A DNA stretch of 17,759 nucleotides from Thermofilaceae archaeon (GTDB taxonomy: Archaea > Thermoproteota > Thermoprotei > Thermofilales > B69-G16), in contig JALURF010000014.1 of the NCBI GenBank assembly GCA_027017165.1, positions 1-17,759 on the forward strand, written 5' to 3'. Position numbers and translations under genes: made by a program. Position 1 is the stretch's first letter. Every line of letters begins with the position of its first letter. The notes beneath the pieces are model-generated. The model was not told the origin of the DNA and did not search any database. It worked only from the letters and a program-made list of their open reading frames with translations. This document shows positions 1-6,002 of this stretch, one piece after another.

Positions 1-520
1 CCCTGACAGTTATCCTCTTCCTCCTCACATACTCCCAGTCAACTCTACTCTCCCTAGAAATCGACAAAGCAAAAGCCAAAAGACCAGCCGACCTAAGCTT
101 CAAAACCAAACTAGCCAAAAAAGCCACAGCCCCAGCATCAACGCTAGCCACTCTAGCCTCCCTACTCTCTTTAAAATTTTTATCCAGCTCGGACACCCTG
201 GCCGATAAATGCCTAATATCCGAAGATAACTTCTTAAAGTTCTCGGCTTCAACTCCAGCCAATTTTTCAACTTGAGAAGATAAACCCTCTAGATTATCAG
301 AGAAATCTTTAACAGAAAAACCCAGAGACTCCACTTCCCTTCCAAGCACAGAAACTCTATCCTCAATCACATTCAGCCTATTCTGCAGAGAATTCAAAAC
401 AGACAATAGACGAGCACAAAACTCAGGAAAATCGCGAATAAAACTCCGAAAATCCTCCATATTCTCCTCCAACATAATCCTCTTAAACTCCTCCCAAGCA
501 TCCCTCCTCCTAAAAACCAT
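1..520 (-). CDS. Partial coiled-coil protein of unknown function (C-terminus off the left edge)
   Basis: Reading the minus strand from an ATG at 520 gives 173 codons with no stop up to the window edge, so the gene is cut at its 3' end. The protein starts MVFRRRDAWEEFKRI. Residues of about 5-110 look like a long amphipathic, coiled-coil helix with many regularly spaced Leu, Val and Glu (for example LSVLNSLQNRLNVIEDRV). A more hydrophobic stretch, VAFLASLVLKLRSAGLLAF, follows, then a basic segment. A weak GGTGG ribosome binding site precedes the ATG. I do not recognise the family. Some archaeal DUF3782-type proteins have a similar acidic coiled-coil N-terminus, but the part seen here is not enough to assign it. 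The gene lies just outside the left inverted repeat of the neighbouring TnpB-like element, reading away from it, and the 3' flank of the element overlaps its promoter region. Confidence 0.7.
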   Translation of the reverse strand, partial: MVFRRRDAWEEFKRIMLEENMEDFRSFIRDFPEFCARLLSVLNSLQNRLNVIEDRVSVLGREVESLGFSVKDFSDNLEGLSSQVEKLAGVEAENFKKLSSDIRHLSARVSELDKNFKESREARVASVDAGAVAFLASLVLKLRSAGLLAFALSISRESRVDWEYVRRKRITVR

Positions 521-542
521 CAAACCACCCCAAGGAGGTGTC

Positions 543-566
543 GATGTATGATGTCCGAAGCGCTTA
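543..566 (+). repeat. Left terminal inverted repeat of the mini-TnpB element
   Basis: Reads GATGTATGATGTCCG followed by AAGCGCTTA. It matches the reverse complement of 1692-1715 at 22 of 24 positions. Its inner end contains the 8-base palindrome AAGCGCTT and runs into a TATA-like CTTAAATA at 563-570. Confidence 0.75.
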
Positions 567-570
567 AATA
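563..570 (+). promoter_or_regulatory. TATA-like box inside the left inverted repeat, pointing into the element
   Basis: CTTAAATA is centred about 25 bases before 591, where the long GC-rich stem of the structured region begins. The same octamer stands before the C/D box sRNA at 5980-5987, so it is a plausible stable-RNA promoter in this genome. It would drive a plus-strand transcript antisense to the proposed guide RNA. Confidence 0.4.
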
Positions 571-764
571 CCCCGCCGAGGTAAATAACACCGGGGGAGG
601 CACAGAGGGCGGGTCAACGAAAGCCGGGATGAGACGGCTGTGGGCCCGAATCTCTAAGGATTCGGGCGCTGGTCATCTTCAGCGCTCGTATGCTAAGACT
701 TGCTTTCACCCCCGCCTTTCTCCCCTCCCCCGGATTTGTGAGATCATTAGGGAGAACGCGGGGT
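570..764 (-). ncRNA. Structured RNA overlapping the 3' end of the TnpB-like gene (candidate omega RNA)
   Basis: Nested complementary segments describe a compact multi-stem RNA. An outer ACCCCGC/GCGGGGT pair is at 570-576 and 758-764, and the second arm lies inside the nuclease coding region. Further pairs are a 10-base CCGGGGGAGG/CCTCCCCCGG (591-600, 724-733), about 9 pairs with two wobbles (605-613, 711-719), GAAAGC/GCTTTC (619-624, 702-707), a 9-base hairpin GCCCGAATC/GATTCGGGC (644-652, 659-667) and GCGCTG/CAGCGC (666-671, 680-685). Some inner stems overlap by a few bases and are alternatives. TnpB guide RNAs are known to overlap the end of tnpB and run to the element end, which fits the minus strand. 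On that strand the flank just beyond the element, GACACCTCCTTGGGG, would be the guide. The plus strand folds equally well and has a TATA-like box at 563-570, so the strand is inferred. Confidence 0.45.
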
Positions 765-1610
765 TCTAAGCATCCTTCTAGGCTCTGCTAAGGCTATGTT
801 CACGGCGGCCGCCACGTCTCTATGCCATTCCTTTCCACAGTCTACGCAGACCAGCACTCTATACGTCTTCCTCTTCAACCACCCTCTACAGATTGGACAC
901 CTGCTAGAGGTGTAGCTTGGATCCACCAGCGCAACTCCAACCCTCTCCGGCGTACAGCCCAGCACTAGCTTGACAAGTCGGGTCCAAGACCAGCGTTTAA
1001 GATAAGCAATGTTTCTACGCTTAATACCTCTCAAATTTTCAAGCTTAACCAACACGACATTTTTCCTAGATAACAGCGATACCGCCCTACAGACCTTGCC
1101 AACGGCAACCTTAAAAGACCAATTATACCTCCTTTGATACTCCCTATTCCAGCTCAAAACCAAACACTCCAAATCCTCAGCCACAGTCGCCGGAAGCCGA
1201 CAAAGGCGAAGCCTACTCCTCAACAATCCAGCCTCGGGAACGGCAAAGTTAACCTTCCTCCACTCCAAGTCCAATCCTTTAAACCTTTTAAAATCCCCAA
1301 GATACCTACTGAGATAAGCCTTAACCCTAGGCTCCACGAAGTCAATAAAGCTCCTATACCAAGGAAGCTCCACAACCGCGACAGTACAAATCCCCCTCAA
1401 ATAAATAGAATCGCCAAGCTCAACTCCCGCGCTACTACACGCCTTTAAGACTTCGGCGGCCGCCCCAACCTCACCAGCTATAAAAGCAACTCCAAGACAA
1501 GGCAGATTACTATCAACACCAGTGACGACCGCGGACACCCAGACAACCCCATCCTCCCAACCCAGCCACAGGTCAAAGAGGGGGCTGCCCGGGCGCCCGC
1601 GGCCACCCAC
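747..1610 (-). CDS. Short TnpB-like RuvC nuclease lacking the usual N-terminal domains
   Basis: The 287-residue protein carries the RuvC signature of the TnpB/OrfB (IS1341) family. RuvC-I is GVD with D33, RuvC-II is LVKLENL with E191, a four-cysteine zinc finger has C238, C241, C255 and C258 (SYTSSRCPIC...CVDC), and RuvC-III is HRDVAAAVNIA with D265. All three acidic catalytic residues and the zinc ligands are present, so it looks active rather than decayed. It is odd in two ways. Typical TnpB is about 400 residues with roughly 180 before RuvC-I, while only 32 precede it here. The D33-E191 spacing of 158 residues is also much longer than the roughly 90 usual in TnpB. The start is a GTG. An in-frame TAA lies 15 bases upstream of it, so no longer N-terminus exists in this frame. 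If guide-dependent, its RNA would be the structured region that overlaps its stop codon. Confidence 0.8.
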   Translation of the reverse strand: MGGRGRPGSPLFDLWLGWEDGVVWVSAVVTGVDSNLPCLGVAFIAGEVGAAAEVLKACSSAGVELGDSIYLRGICTVAVVELPWYRSFIDFVEPRVKAYLSRYLGDFKRFKGLDLEWRKVNFAVPEAGLLRSRLRLCRLPATVAEDLECLVLSWNREYQRRYNWSFKVAVGKVCRAVSLLSRKNVVLVKLENLRGIKRRNIAYLKRWSWTRLVKLVLGCTPERVGVALVDPSYTSSRCPICRGWLKRKTYRVLVCVDCGKEWHRDVAAAVNIALAEPRRMLRTPRSP

Positions 1611-1691
1611 TTTACACTTTTCATCTTACACTAGTACGCTGAACGCTAAATCCACCCGCCCCCCACCTCTGCCCGGAGCCTCCACGGGGCC

Positions 1692-1715
1692 TAAACGCTC
1701 CGGACATCATACATC
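1692..1715 (-). repeat. Right terminal inverted repeat of the mini-TnpB element
   Basis: On the minus strand it reads GATGTATGATGTCCG followed by GAGCGTTTA. It differs from the left copy at two positions (A/G and C/T). The inner TTTA is the only TATA-like sequence upstream of the nuclease gene and would place a transcription start near 1665. Confidence 0.75.
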
Positions 1716-1756
1716 TAATTTTTTTAAAAACGTAAGGAGTTTAATAAGGATGTCGA

Positions 1757-1845
1757 AGCCGGGGCCGGGACTCGAACCCGGGTAAAACGGGTTTCCACTT
1801 ATGTTTCCACTGCAGCCCGTCCCCTGGCCACTCGGGCACCCCGGC
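1757..1845 (-). tRNA. tRNA-Cys (GCA) with a 17-base intron
   Basis: The minus strand folds as acceptor GCCGGGG/CCCCGGC, anticodon stem ACGGG/CCCGT, T arm CCGGG-TTCGAGT-CCCGG and discriminator T73, which is typical of tRNA-Cys. The loop between the anticodon stem strands is 24 bases. Placing a 17-base intron (1793-1809) at the canonical 37/38 site leaves CTGCAGA with anticodon GCA. CCA is not encoded. The variable loop is short, which excludes Leu and Ser. A TATA-like ATTTAAAT at 1872-1879 lies about 30 bases upstream. The T-rich stretch at 1716-1731, read on the minus strand, could end transcription. Confidence 0.9.
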
Positions 1846-1871
1846 CCTCAGGTTTATACTGTGTTTTAGGG

Positions 1872-1879
1872 ATTTAAAT
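1872..1879 (-). promoter_or_regulatory. TATA box of tRNA-Cys
   Basis: ATTTAAAT is centred about 30 bases before the mature 5' end at 1845, the same spacing seen at the other tRNA genes in this window. Confidence 0.6.
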
Positions 1880-1914
1880 TATTCGTTAATAACTAAAGCT
1901 AATATTAACGAATA
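1880..1914. promoter_or_regulatory. 12-base inverted repeat between tRNA-Cys and the BtpA-family gene (operator candidate)
   Basis: TATTCGTTAATA at 1880-1891 is exactly complementary to TATTAACGAATA at 1903-1914, with 11 bases between. The right arm covers AATATTA (1901-1907), the sequence placed right to be the TATA box for a leaderless transcript of the gene starting at 1929. The left arm abuts the tRNA-Cys TATA box. A dimeric repressor bound here would block the plus-strand promoter. The regulator is unknown. Confidence 0.5.
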
Positions 1915-1928
1915 TAAATTGAGTATTT

Positions 1929-2735
1929 ATGGTGAATTTAGAGAAGTTATTCGGCGTGCAAAAGCCTGTTATAGGGGTTGTACATCTACCTCCTCTTCCC
2001 GGGTCTCCGCTCTATAAAGGAGATATGCGTTATATTGTTGAACGTGCGTTAAAGGATGCCGTATCTCTGATTGAAAACGGTGTGGATGGGTTGATTATCG
2101 AGAATTTTGGGGATAAACCTTTTACGAAGAGTAGAATTCCACGTGAAGGATTTGCCTTAATGGCTATTATACTAAGTAAAATAGTCGAGTTTTCTAAGGT
2201 TCCTGTAGGGGTTAACGTGCTTAGAAATGATGCGTTGAGTGCCATGGCGCTGGCCTATGTGACTGGTTGTGAATTCATTAGAGTTAACGTCTATACGGAT
2301 ACTGTGGTGACGGATCAGGGAGTTATAGAGCCCATTGCTTGGAGGCTTTTAAACTATAGGAAGAGGTTGAATACCCGTGTTTACGTCTTCGCCGATGTAC
2401 TGGTAAAGCATGGAAAGCCGCTAGTTAACTTGAGTATAGAAGAGGCCGTTAAAAACGCGGGCTATAGGGGTCTCGCTGATGCTGTGATAATTACAGGTCC
2501 TGAGACGGGAAGTCCCGTGGAGCCTAAAGTTCTACGTAGGGCTAAAAGAGTTATAGGGGAGGTTCCCATTATCGTGGGGAGCGGGGTTAATCCCCAAAAC
2601 GTGATAGAGCTTTTATCTATAGCAGATGGAGTTATAGTAGGGACTTATTTTAAGAAAGAGGGTGTTACTGAAAATCCAGTGGAGGGTGAAAGAGTTAGGA
2701 AATTAGTTTCAATAGTCAGAGAGGTCTTTAGCTAA
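1929..2735 (+). CDS. BtpA/SgcQ-family TIM-barrel protein
   Basis: The 268-residue protein matches the BtpA family (PF03437) over its whole length. The N-terminus LFGVQKPVIGVVHLPPLPGSP is the family hallmark. Further strand-end motifs follow in TIM-barrel order: DGLIIENFGDKPF (about 55-67), GVNVLRNDALSA, FIRVNVYTDTVVTDQG (about 117-132), VIITGPETGSP and the glycine-rich phosphate-binding end PIIVGSGVNPQNV. Cyanobacterial BtpA affects photosystem I stability, but that role cannot apply to a non-photosynthetic archaeon. The archaeal substrate is not known, and an enzyme acting on a phosphorylated sugar or similar compound is a guess from the fold. The gene appears leaderless and has a palindromic operator candidate at its promoter. 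Its last 8 bases overlap the end of the convergent aminotransferase gene. Confidence 0.9.
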   Translation: MVNLEKLFGVQKPVIGVVHLPPLPGSPLYKGDMRYIVERALKDAVSLIENGVDGLIIENFGDKPFTKSRIPREGFALMAIILSKIVEFSKVPVGVNVLRNDALSAMALAYVTGCEFIRVNVYTDTVVTDQGVIEPIAWRLLNYRKRLNTRVYVFADVLVKHGKPLVNLSIEEAVKNAGYRGLADAVIITGPETGSPVEPKVLRRAKRVIGEVPIIVGSGVNPQNVIELLSIADGVIVGTYFKKEGVTENPVEGERVRKLVSIVREVFS

Positions 2736-3927
2736 CTTTGTACTTCTCTATAAAGTTAATGATTTTTTCAAAAGCTTCCTCTAATATTTCAATGGGAGGC
2801 AGTATTACTGACCTAAAGTGATTACGGTCTCCGGCATAAAATCCGCTTCCAGGGACGATGAGCACTCCTTCTTCTATTAAGAGTTTATAGGCAAATTCTT
2901 TATCATCTTTCCAATCGCCTTTACATTCTATTTTAGGAAATACATAGAAAGCGCCTTTAGGTTTAACTGCTGAAAGACACCCACTACCTTCTATAATCTT
3001 CATTACCGCGTCTCTTCTTTCCTTCAGTTTAAGAATAAAGTTTGCTATATGTTTCTGTGGACCTCGAAGAGCTTTTGCTGCTGCCACCTGTATAGGTGTG
3101 GGGGCGCATAGTCTATTCATAGCCATTTTGACTATTGCATTGTAGATTTCCTGACCCACGCTATCGGTTGGATCGTGGACATATACATAGCCTAGCCGCC
3201 ACCCAGTCATTAGATAAGTTTTCGAAAAGCCGTTCAATCCTACTACTACGGTATCTTTTGATAGCGATGCCGTGCTGTAGAATTCTCCTTCAAAAATTAT
3301 TCTATCGTAAATTTCATCGCTAACTATTACCAGATTGTGTTCAGCAGCTAGGTCTAACAGACCCATTAGAATATTTTTCTCGTAAACTCCACCAGTCGGG
3401 TTATTGGGATTTATGATGATAAGCATTTTTGTTTTTCCATCTATTTTGGACCTTATGTCATCTAGATCGGGCATCCACCCATTCTTTTCATCTAGCTTAT
3501 AAAATACGGGCTGTCCATCGTAGAACTTTGTGAAATTAGCATAGAGCGGATATGTGGGACTGGGCAATAGTACTTTATCGCCCGGCTCTACGAGAGCGGC
3601 TATTACGAAGTTTATAGCTTCGGAAACTCCTGTTGTAACCACAACTCTGTCGGGAGATATGGGGACATTGTTTACTTTACGCTCTTTCTCTACTATAGCC
3701 TCTAGAAGTTCATCTATGCCTCGTGCTCTTGAATAGTAATTATAACCCTTATCAACGGCATCTTTTAAAGCATCCCTTATATATTTTGGTGTTTTAAAAT
3801 CGTATCTTAACGGATCCCCGATGTTTAAATATAAAATTTTTTTACCCTTAGCTTCTAACTGCTTCGCTATTGGCACAAATTCCCTAATCAAGTATTCAAG
3901 TACATTTACTCTTCGTGAAGTTTTCAT
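2728..3927 (-). CDS. PLP-dependent class I aminotransferase (archaeal alanine aminotransferase type)
   Basis: The 399-residue protein is a full-length fold-type I aminotransferase. Visible motifs are LNIGDPL (34-40), the NPNNPTGG motif (173-180, with the PLP-contacting Asn), SDEIYD with D204, SKTYLMTGWRLG with the Schiff-base lysine K236, and the C-terminal arginine region HFRSVILPP. From memory it is strikingly like the Pyrococcus furiosus alanine aminotransferase (LNIGDP...HNYYG...PPIEILEEA), so pyruvate/glutamate exchange is the best guess. Aspartate or another amino acid cannot be excluded. ATG 3927 lies about 34 bases from an AAATATTT box shared with the divergent dUTPase gene. A perfect palindrome at 3931-3945 covers the likely transcription start, suggesting repression by a dimeric regulator. 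Confidence 0.9.
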   Translation of the reverse strand: MKTSRRVNVLEYLIREFVPIAKQLEAKGKKILYLNIGDPLRYDFKTPKYIRDALKDAVDKGYNYYSRARGIDELLEAIVEKERKVNNVPISPDRVVVTTGVSEAINFVIAALVEPGDKVLLPSPTYPLYANFTKFYDGQPVFYKLDEKNGWMPDLDDIRSKIDGKTKMLIIINPNNPTGGVYEKNILMGLLDLAAEHNLVIVSDEIYDRIIFEGEFYSTASLSKDTVVVGLNGFSKTYLMTGWRLGYVYVHDPTDSVGQEIYNAIVKMAMNRLCAPTPIQVAAAKALRGPQKHIANFILKLKERRDAVMKIIEGSGCLSAVKPKGAFYVFPKIECKGDWKDDKEFAYKLLIEEGVLIVPGSGFYAGDRNHFRSVILPPIEILEEAFEKIINFIEKYKVS

Positions 3928-3930
3928 TTT

Positions 3931-3945
3931 TATCAGAATCTGATA
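3931..3945. promoter_or_regulatory. 15-base perfect palindrome at the aminotransferase start (operator candidate)
   Basis: TATCAGA-A-TCTGATA is a perfect 7+1+7 palindrome, ending 3 bases before the aminotransferase ATG. It sits 12-33 bases from the AAATATTT box, where transcription of the aminotransferase should begin. It is farther from the dUTPase side, so the aminotransferase is the likely target. Archaeal Lrp/AsnC-type regulators often control such genes from similar sites. That link is inference. Confidence 0.5.
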
Positions 3946-3956
3946 CTCACAGTCTC

Positions 3957-3964
3957 AAATATTT
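3957..3964. promoter_or_regulatory. Symmetric AAATATTT box shared by the divergent aminotransferase and dUTPase genes
   Basis: The box is self-complementary. A spacing of about 26 bases on each side puts starts near 3935 (minus, short leader before ATG 3927) and near 3987 (plus, leaderless at ATG 3988). Confidence 0.45.
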
Positions 3965-3987
3965 CTATTTCATATGTTAGCTTTATC

Positions 3988-4524
3988 ATGATCCTCGTTA
4001 AGGCTAATATTATGATACTGACTAAGAACGAGATACTGGAAAGAATTAATTCTTCTCCTCCTCTAGTAAAAGACTTTATAGACTTAAATAAACAACTTCA
4101 GCCAGCTGGCATAGACCTAACCGTGAGAAAGATTTATCGAATAAATGGCGCAGGAAGACTCGATTTTACTAATAAAGAAAGAAAAATCCCTGAATGGGTT
4201 CCAATGGATTTTGACGAAGAAGACTGGATTTTCCTGCCTCTGGGTTGCTATATAGTACAGTATAACGAGATAATTCATCTTCCATTAGATCTTCTAGCTA
4301 TAGGCAGACCGAGGTCGTCGCTTCTCAGAATGGGAGCGACGATATTCTCGGCGGTTTGGGATCCGGGATATGTTGGTAGAGGCGTAGGTTTACTCGTAGT
4401 ATTCAACAGTAGTGGAATATTTCTGAAGAGGAATTGCAGAGTTCTCCAGCTATGTTTTTTCAAGCTTTCTCAAATGGTTCGAGAGGGATACTACGGAGAA
4501 TACCGTGGTGAAGGCGTAGCATAA
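3988..4524 (+). CDS. dUTPase / dCTP deaminase family protein
   Basis: The 178-residue protein belongs to the trimeric dUTPase/Dcd family, which hydrolyses dUTP to dUMP (or deaminates dCTP) and keeps uracil out of DNA. Motifs are LQPAGIDLTV (37-46), the nucleotide-binding RPRSSLLRMG (107-116), VWDPGYVGRG (123-132) and the C-terminal YYGEYRGEG (168-176). The DPG block is followed by LLVVFN, without the glutamate that Dcd deaminases use in this stretch, so plain dUTPase is favoured. From memory, the Pyrococcus dUTPase has the same pattern (LQPAGYDL, RSSLAREG, AWVDPGWDG). ATG 3988 would be leaderless from the AAATATTT box. ATG 4012, giving MILTKNEILERI, is an alternative start closer to the usual family N-terminus. 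Confidence 0.85.
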   Translation: MILVKANIMILTKNEILERINSSPPLVKDFIDLNKQLQPAGIDLTVRKIYRINGAGRLDFTNKERKIPEWVPMDFDEEDWIFLPLGCYIVQYNEIIHLPLDLLAIGRPRSSLLRMGATIFSAVWDPGYVGRGVGLLVVFNSSGIFLKRNCRVLQLCFFKLSQMVREGYYGEYRGEGVA

Positions 4525-4525
4525 C

Positions 4526-5611
4526 TTAAGTCTCTATAGGTACAAGGAAGGATTTGTTGCCTACTTTCACTACGCCAACAGTTTCTCCCTCCTTTATCCA
4601 CAGCGGTATTTGATCGAATTTTTCTTCATATATACTATAATCCTCTAAATCCATGAACTGAATATAGGGAGGAGTTATCGAAACCACTAAAACTTTTTTA
4701 ATGTCTTCTTCTCGAGCCGCCACCTTAGCTCTGGAGAATGCGTTTCTCACGGAGAAACTAGATTCTCTGTAGTTATTTAAAGATAAAAGCTTAATTCTTC
4801 CCTTTTCAAAGCTTAGAACTTTATATAATTTACCCGAGAGATTTACAATATCTCCTATTTTAAACTCGGGGAGCATTAATCTTATAGTCGTTTTAGTTTT
4901 AGGCAGGCCTGTGCCGGAGATCCCGATAACTTTCTGAGTATCTTTTCTTTTAAATGGAAAGCTTTTCTGAAGTTCTGAAGCAATTTTTCTTGCGGCTTTT
5001 TGTGAAGAAAACGTTATATCGATGTACTTATCTCCCTTAACTTCAATAGGGATAATCTCTCTAGAATCTTTTGATATTCTAGCTATCACGTTGTTTATAA
5101 GAGTTTTAATTGACTTGTATTCTTCGGTAGTTAATGGTCTATTCTTGGCTCTGATCTGGACAATTGCTCTTTCAACTTTTCCTCTGAAATCCATGCATGT
5201 TGGGCATAAGGCAAACGTAACCACTAGAGGGATTTTATATTCCTCAGTATAGGATTTAGTGATTGAAGGATGAATTTTCCCTTTTATTTTAAGGACAGCG
5301 GTAAATTCCCTTTTTCCCCTTTCTAGATAGGCTTCCATTACTTTGTAGCTTTTCTTTTTAATACTTTGAGAAACTCTTTTTGTAACAACATATAATATTA
5401 AATCCTCGACGCTGGAAACCTCTGAAGGAGGAGCACGCCATCGCCCCTCCATTTTATACGATAAGCAATTTCTGCACAGAATTACTTTTACTTCGGGGAA
5501 ACTTTTCATCAGAGGATGTGTTTTTTTATAACATTCTGGGCAAAAACCTTCCACCATTATGTCGACTTTTCTTCCGCAAATCGGACAAAACTTTCCTCCC
5601 AAAGATACCAC
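4526..5611 (-). CDS. NMD3-family protein (ribosome large-subunit maturation factor)
   Basis: The 361-residue protein matches archaeal NMD3 (PF04981). It has a cysteine-rich N-terminus with CPIC (C9, C12), CPEC (C24, C27), CRNC (C46, C49) and a later CPTC (C136, C139), the paired zinc-binding layout of the family. A middle region follows, with EYKIPLVVTFALCPTCMDFRG and a KDTQKVIGISGTGLPKTKTTIRLMLPEFKIGDIV segment, then an OB-like C-terminal domain. Eukaryotic NMD3 is longer and carries nuclear export signals. Their absence is expected here. The protein probably binds the 50S subunit, as the eukaryotic one binds pre-60S. The start is GTG 5611. TTG 5602, preceded by GGTGG, is an alternative. The gene follows DUF424 with a 2-base gap, so the two are co-transcribed. 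Confidence 0.92.
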   Translation of the reverse strand: MVSLGGKFCPICGRKVDIMVEGFCPECYKKTHPLMKSFPEVKVILCRNCLSYKMEGRWRAPPSEVSSVEDLILYVVTKRVSQSIKKKSYKVMEAYLERGKREFTAVLKIKGKIHPSITKSYTEEYKIPLVVTFALCPTCMDFRGKVERAIVQIRAKNRPLTTEEYKSIKTLINNVIARISKDSREIIPIEVKGDKYIDITFSSQKAARKIASELQKSFPFKRKDTQKVIGISGTGLPKTKTTIRLMLPEFKIGDIVNLSGKLYKVLSFEKGRIKLLSLNNYRESSFSVRNAFSRAKVAAREEDIKKVLVVSITPPYIQFMDLEDYSIYEEKFDQIPLWIKEGETVGVVKVGNKSFLVPIET

Positions 5612-5613
5612 CT

Positions 5614-5919
5614 TTACATAATCAACTGTACATGAGGCACACCAGCGATTTCCACGGCGGCAAGCCTAATTACCTCGTTTCTCTCCGCCAACGCGCTCAC
5701 TATAGTTTCACCGACGAGATTCACGATGGTGCCCGTTCCTATCAGCTCCAGAGCTCTCTCTACATCTACTAGTTCGCCACGGTAAAACTCTTCTTTAATT
5801 TCAAACTTTACACCCTTTTCCTCTAAAACTCTACCGAGCAGATCTTCATCGCACACTGCCACTATGACATCTTTTCCTACCTTATGTACTTTTACGTACA
5901 CTCTTTTAGCGCCCACCAT
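5614..5919 (-). CDS. DUF424 family protein
   Basis: The 101-residue protein fits the archaeal DUF424 family (PF04242). It has the opening YVKVHKVGKDVIVAVCDEDLLGR, the central EEFYRGELVDVERALELI and NLVGETIVSALAE, and the close IAGVPHVQLIM, in the usual order and length. The function is unknown. In many archaeal genomes it neighbours translation genes, and here it leads directly into NMD3. ATG 5919 is preceded by a GGTGG ribosome binding site. A CGTTTATAG box at 5953-5961 (minus strand) predicts a leader of about 12 bases. Confidence 0.88.
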   Translation of the reverse strand: MVGAKRVYVKVHKVGKDVIVAVCDEDLLGRVLEEKGVKFEIKEEFYRGELVDVERALELIGTGTIVNLVGETIVSALAERNEVIRLAAVEIAGVPHVQLIM

Positions 5920-5979
5920 TCCACCAGTTCCATATTTAACATGTTCGTCAGTCTATAAACGTAATTCCTTAACCTTACG

Positions 5980-5987
5980 CTTAAATA
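5980..5987 (+). promoter_or_regulatory. TATA box of the C/D box sRNA
   Basis: CTTAAATA is centred about 26 bases before 6010, just ahead of box C, which supports independent transcription of the sRNA. Confidence 0.5.
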
Positions 5988-6002
5988 CATCGCTGTCTCT
6001 TC

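Larger units (their letters stand above)
543..1715. mobile_element. Mini-TnpB element bounded by 24-base inverted repeats
   Basis: The 1173-base segment is flanked by inverted repeats at 543-566 and 1692-1715, which match at 22 of 24 positions, including a perfect outer block GATGTATGATGTCCG. Inside are a TnpB-like nuclease gene on the minus strand and a GC-rich structured region. No DDE, HUH (TnpA) or serine transposase gene is present, so if mobile it would be moved in trans. I see no clear target site duplication: the left flank ends ggtgtc and the right flank starts taattt. IS200/IS605 elements have subterminal hairpins rather than terminal inverted repeats, so the ends do not fit that family. 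The right end also holds a possible hairpin, CCGGAGC at 1673-1679 with GCTCCGG at 1697-1703. The element lies 41 bases beyond the 3' end of tRNA-Cys. Confidence 0.6.

Noticed and set aside
591..733. RNase P RNA or SRP RNA
   Set aside because: The fold is compact and GC-rich, but I could not find the conserved RNase P blocks (GAGGAAAGTCC, ACAGAA) or the SRP Alu and GNAR motifs.
548..769. A 73-codon plus-strand frame preceded by the strong ribosome binding site AAGGAGGTG at 532-540
   Set aside because: It runs through the structured GC-rich region and the left inverted repeat and has no recognisable protein character. The Shine-Dalgarno match is probably chance.
1134..1448. 104-codon plus-strand frame
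   Set aside because: Antisense shadow of the TnpB-like gene, with low-complexity Pro/Ser/Thr composition and no start signals.
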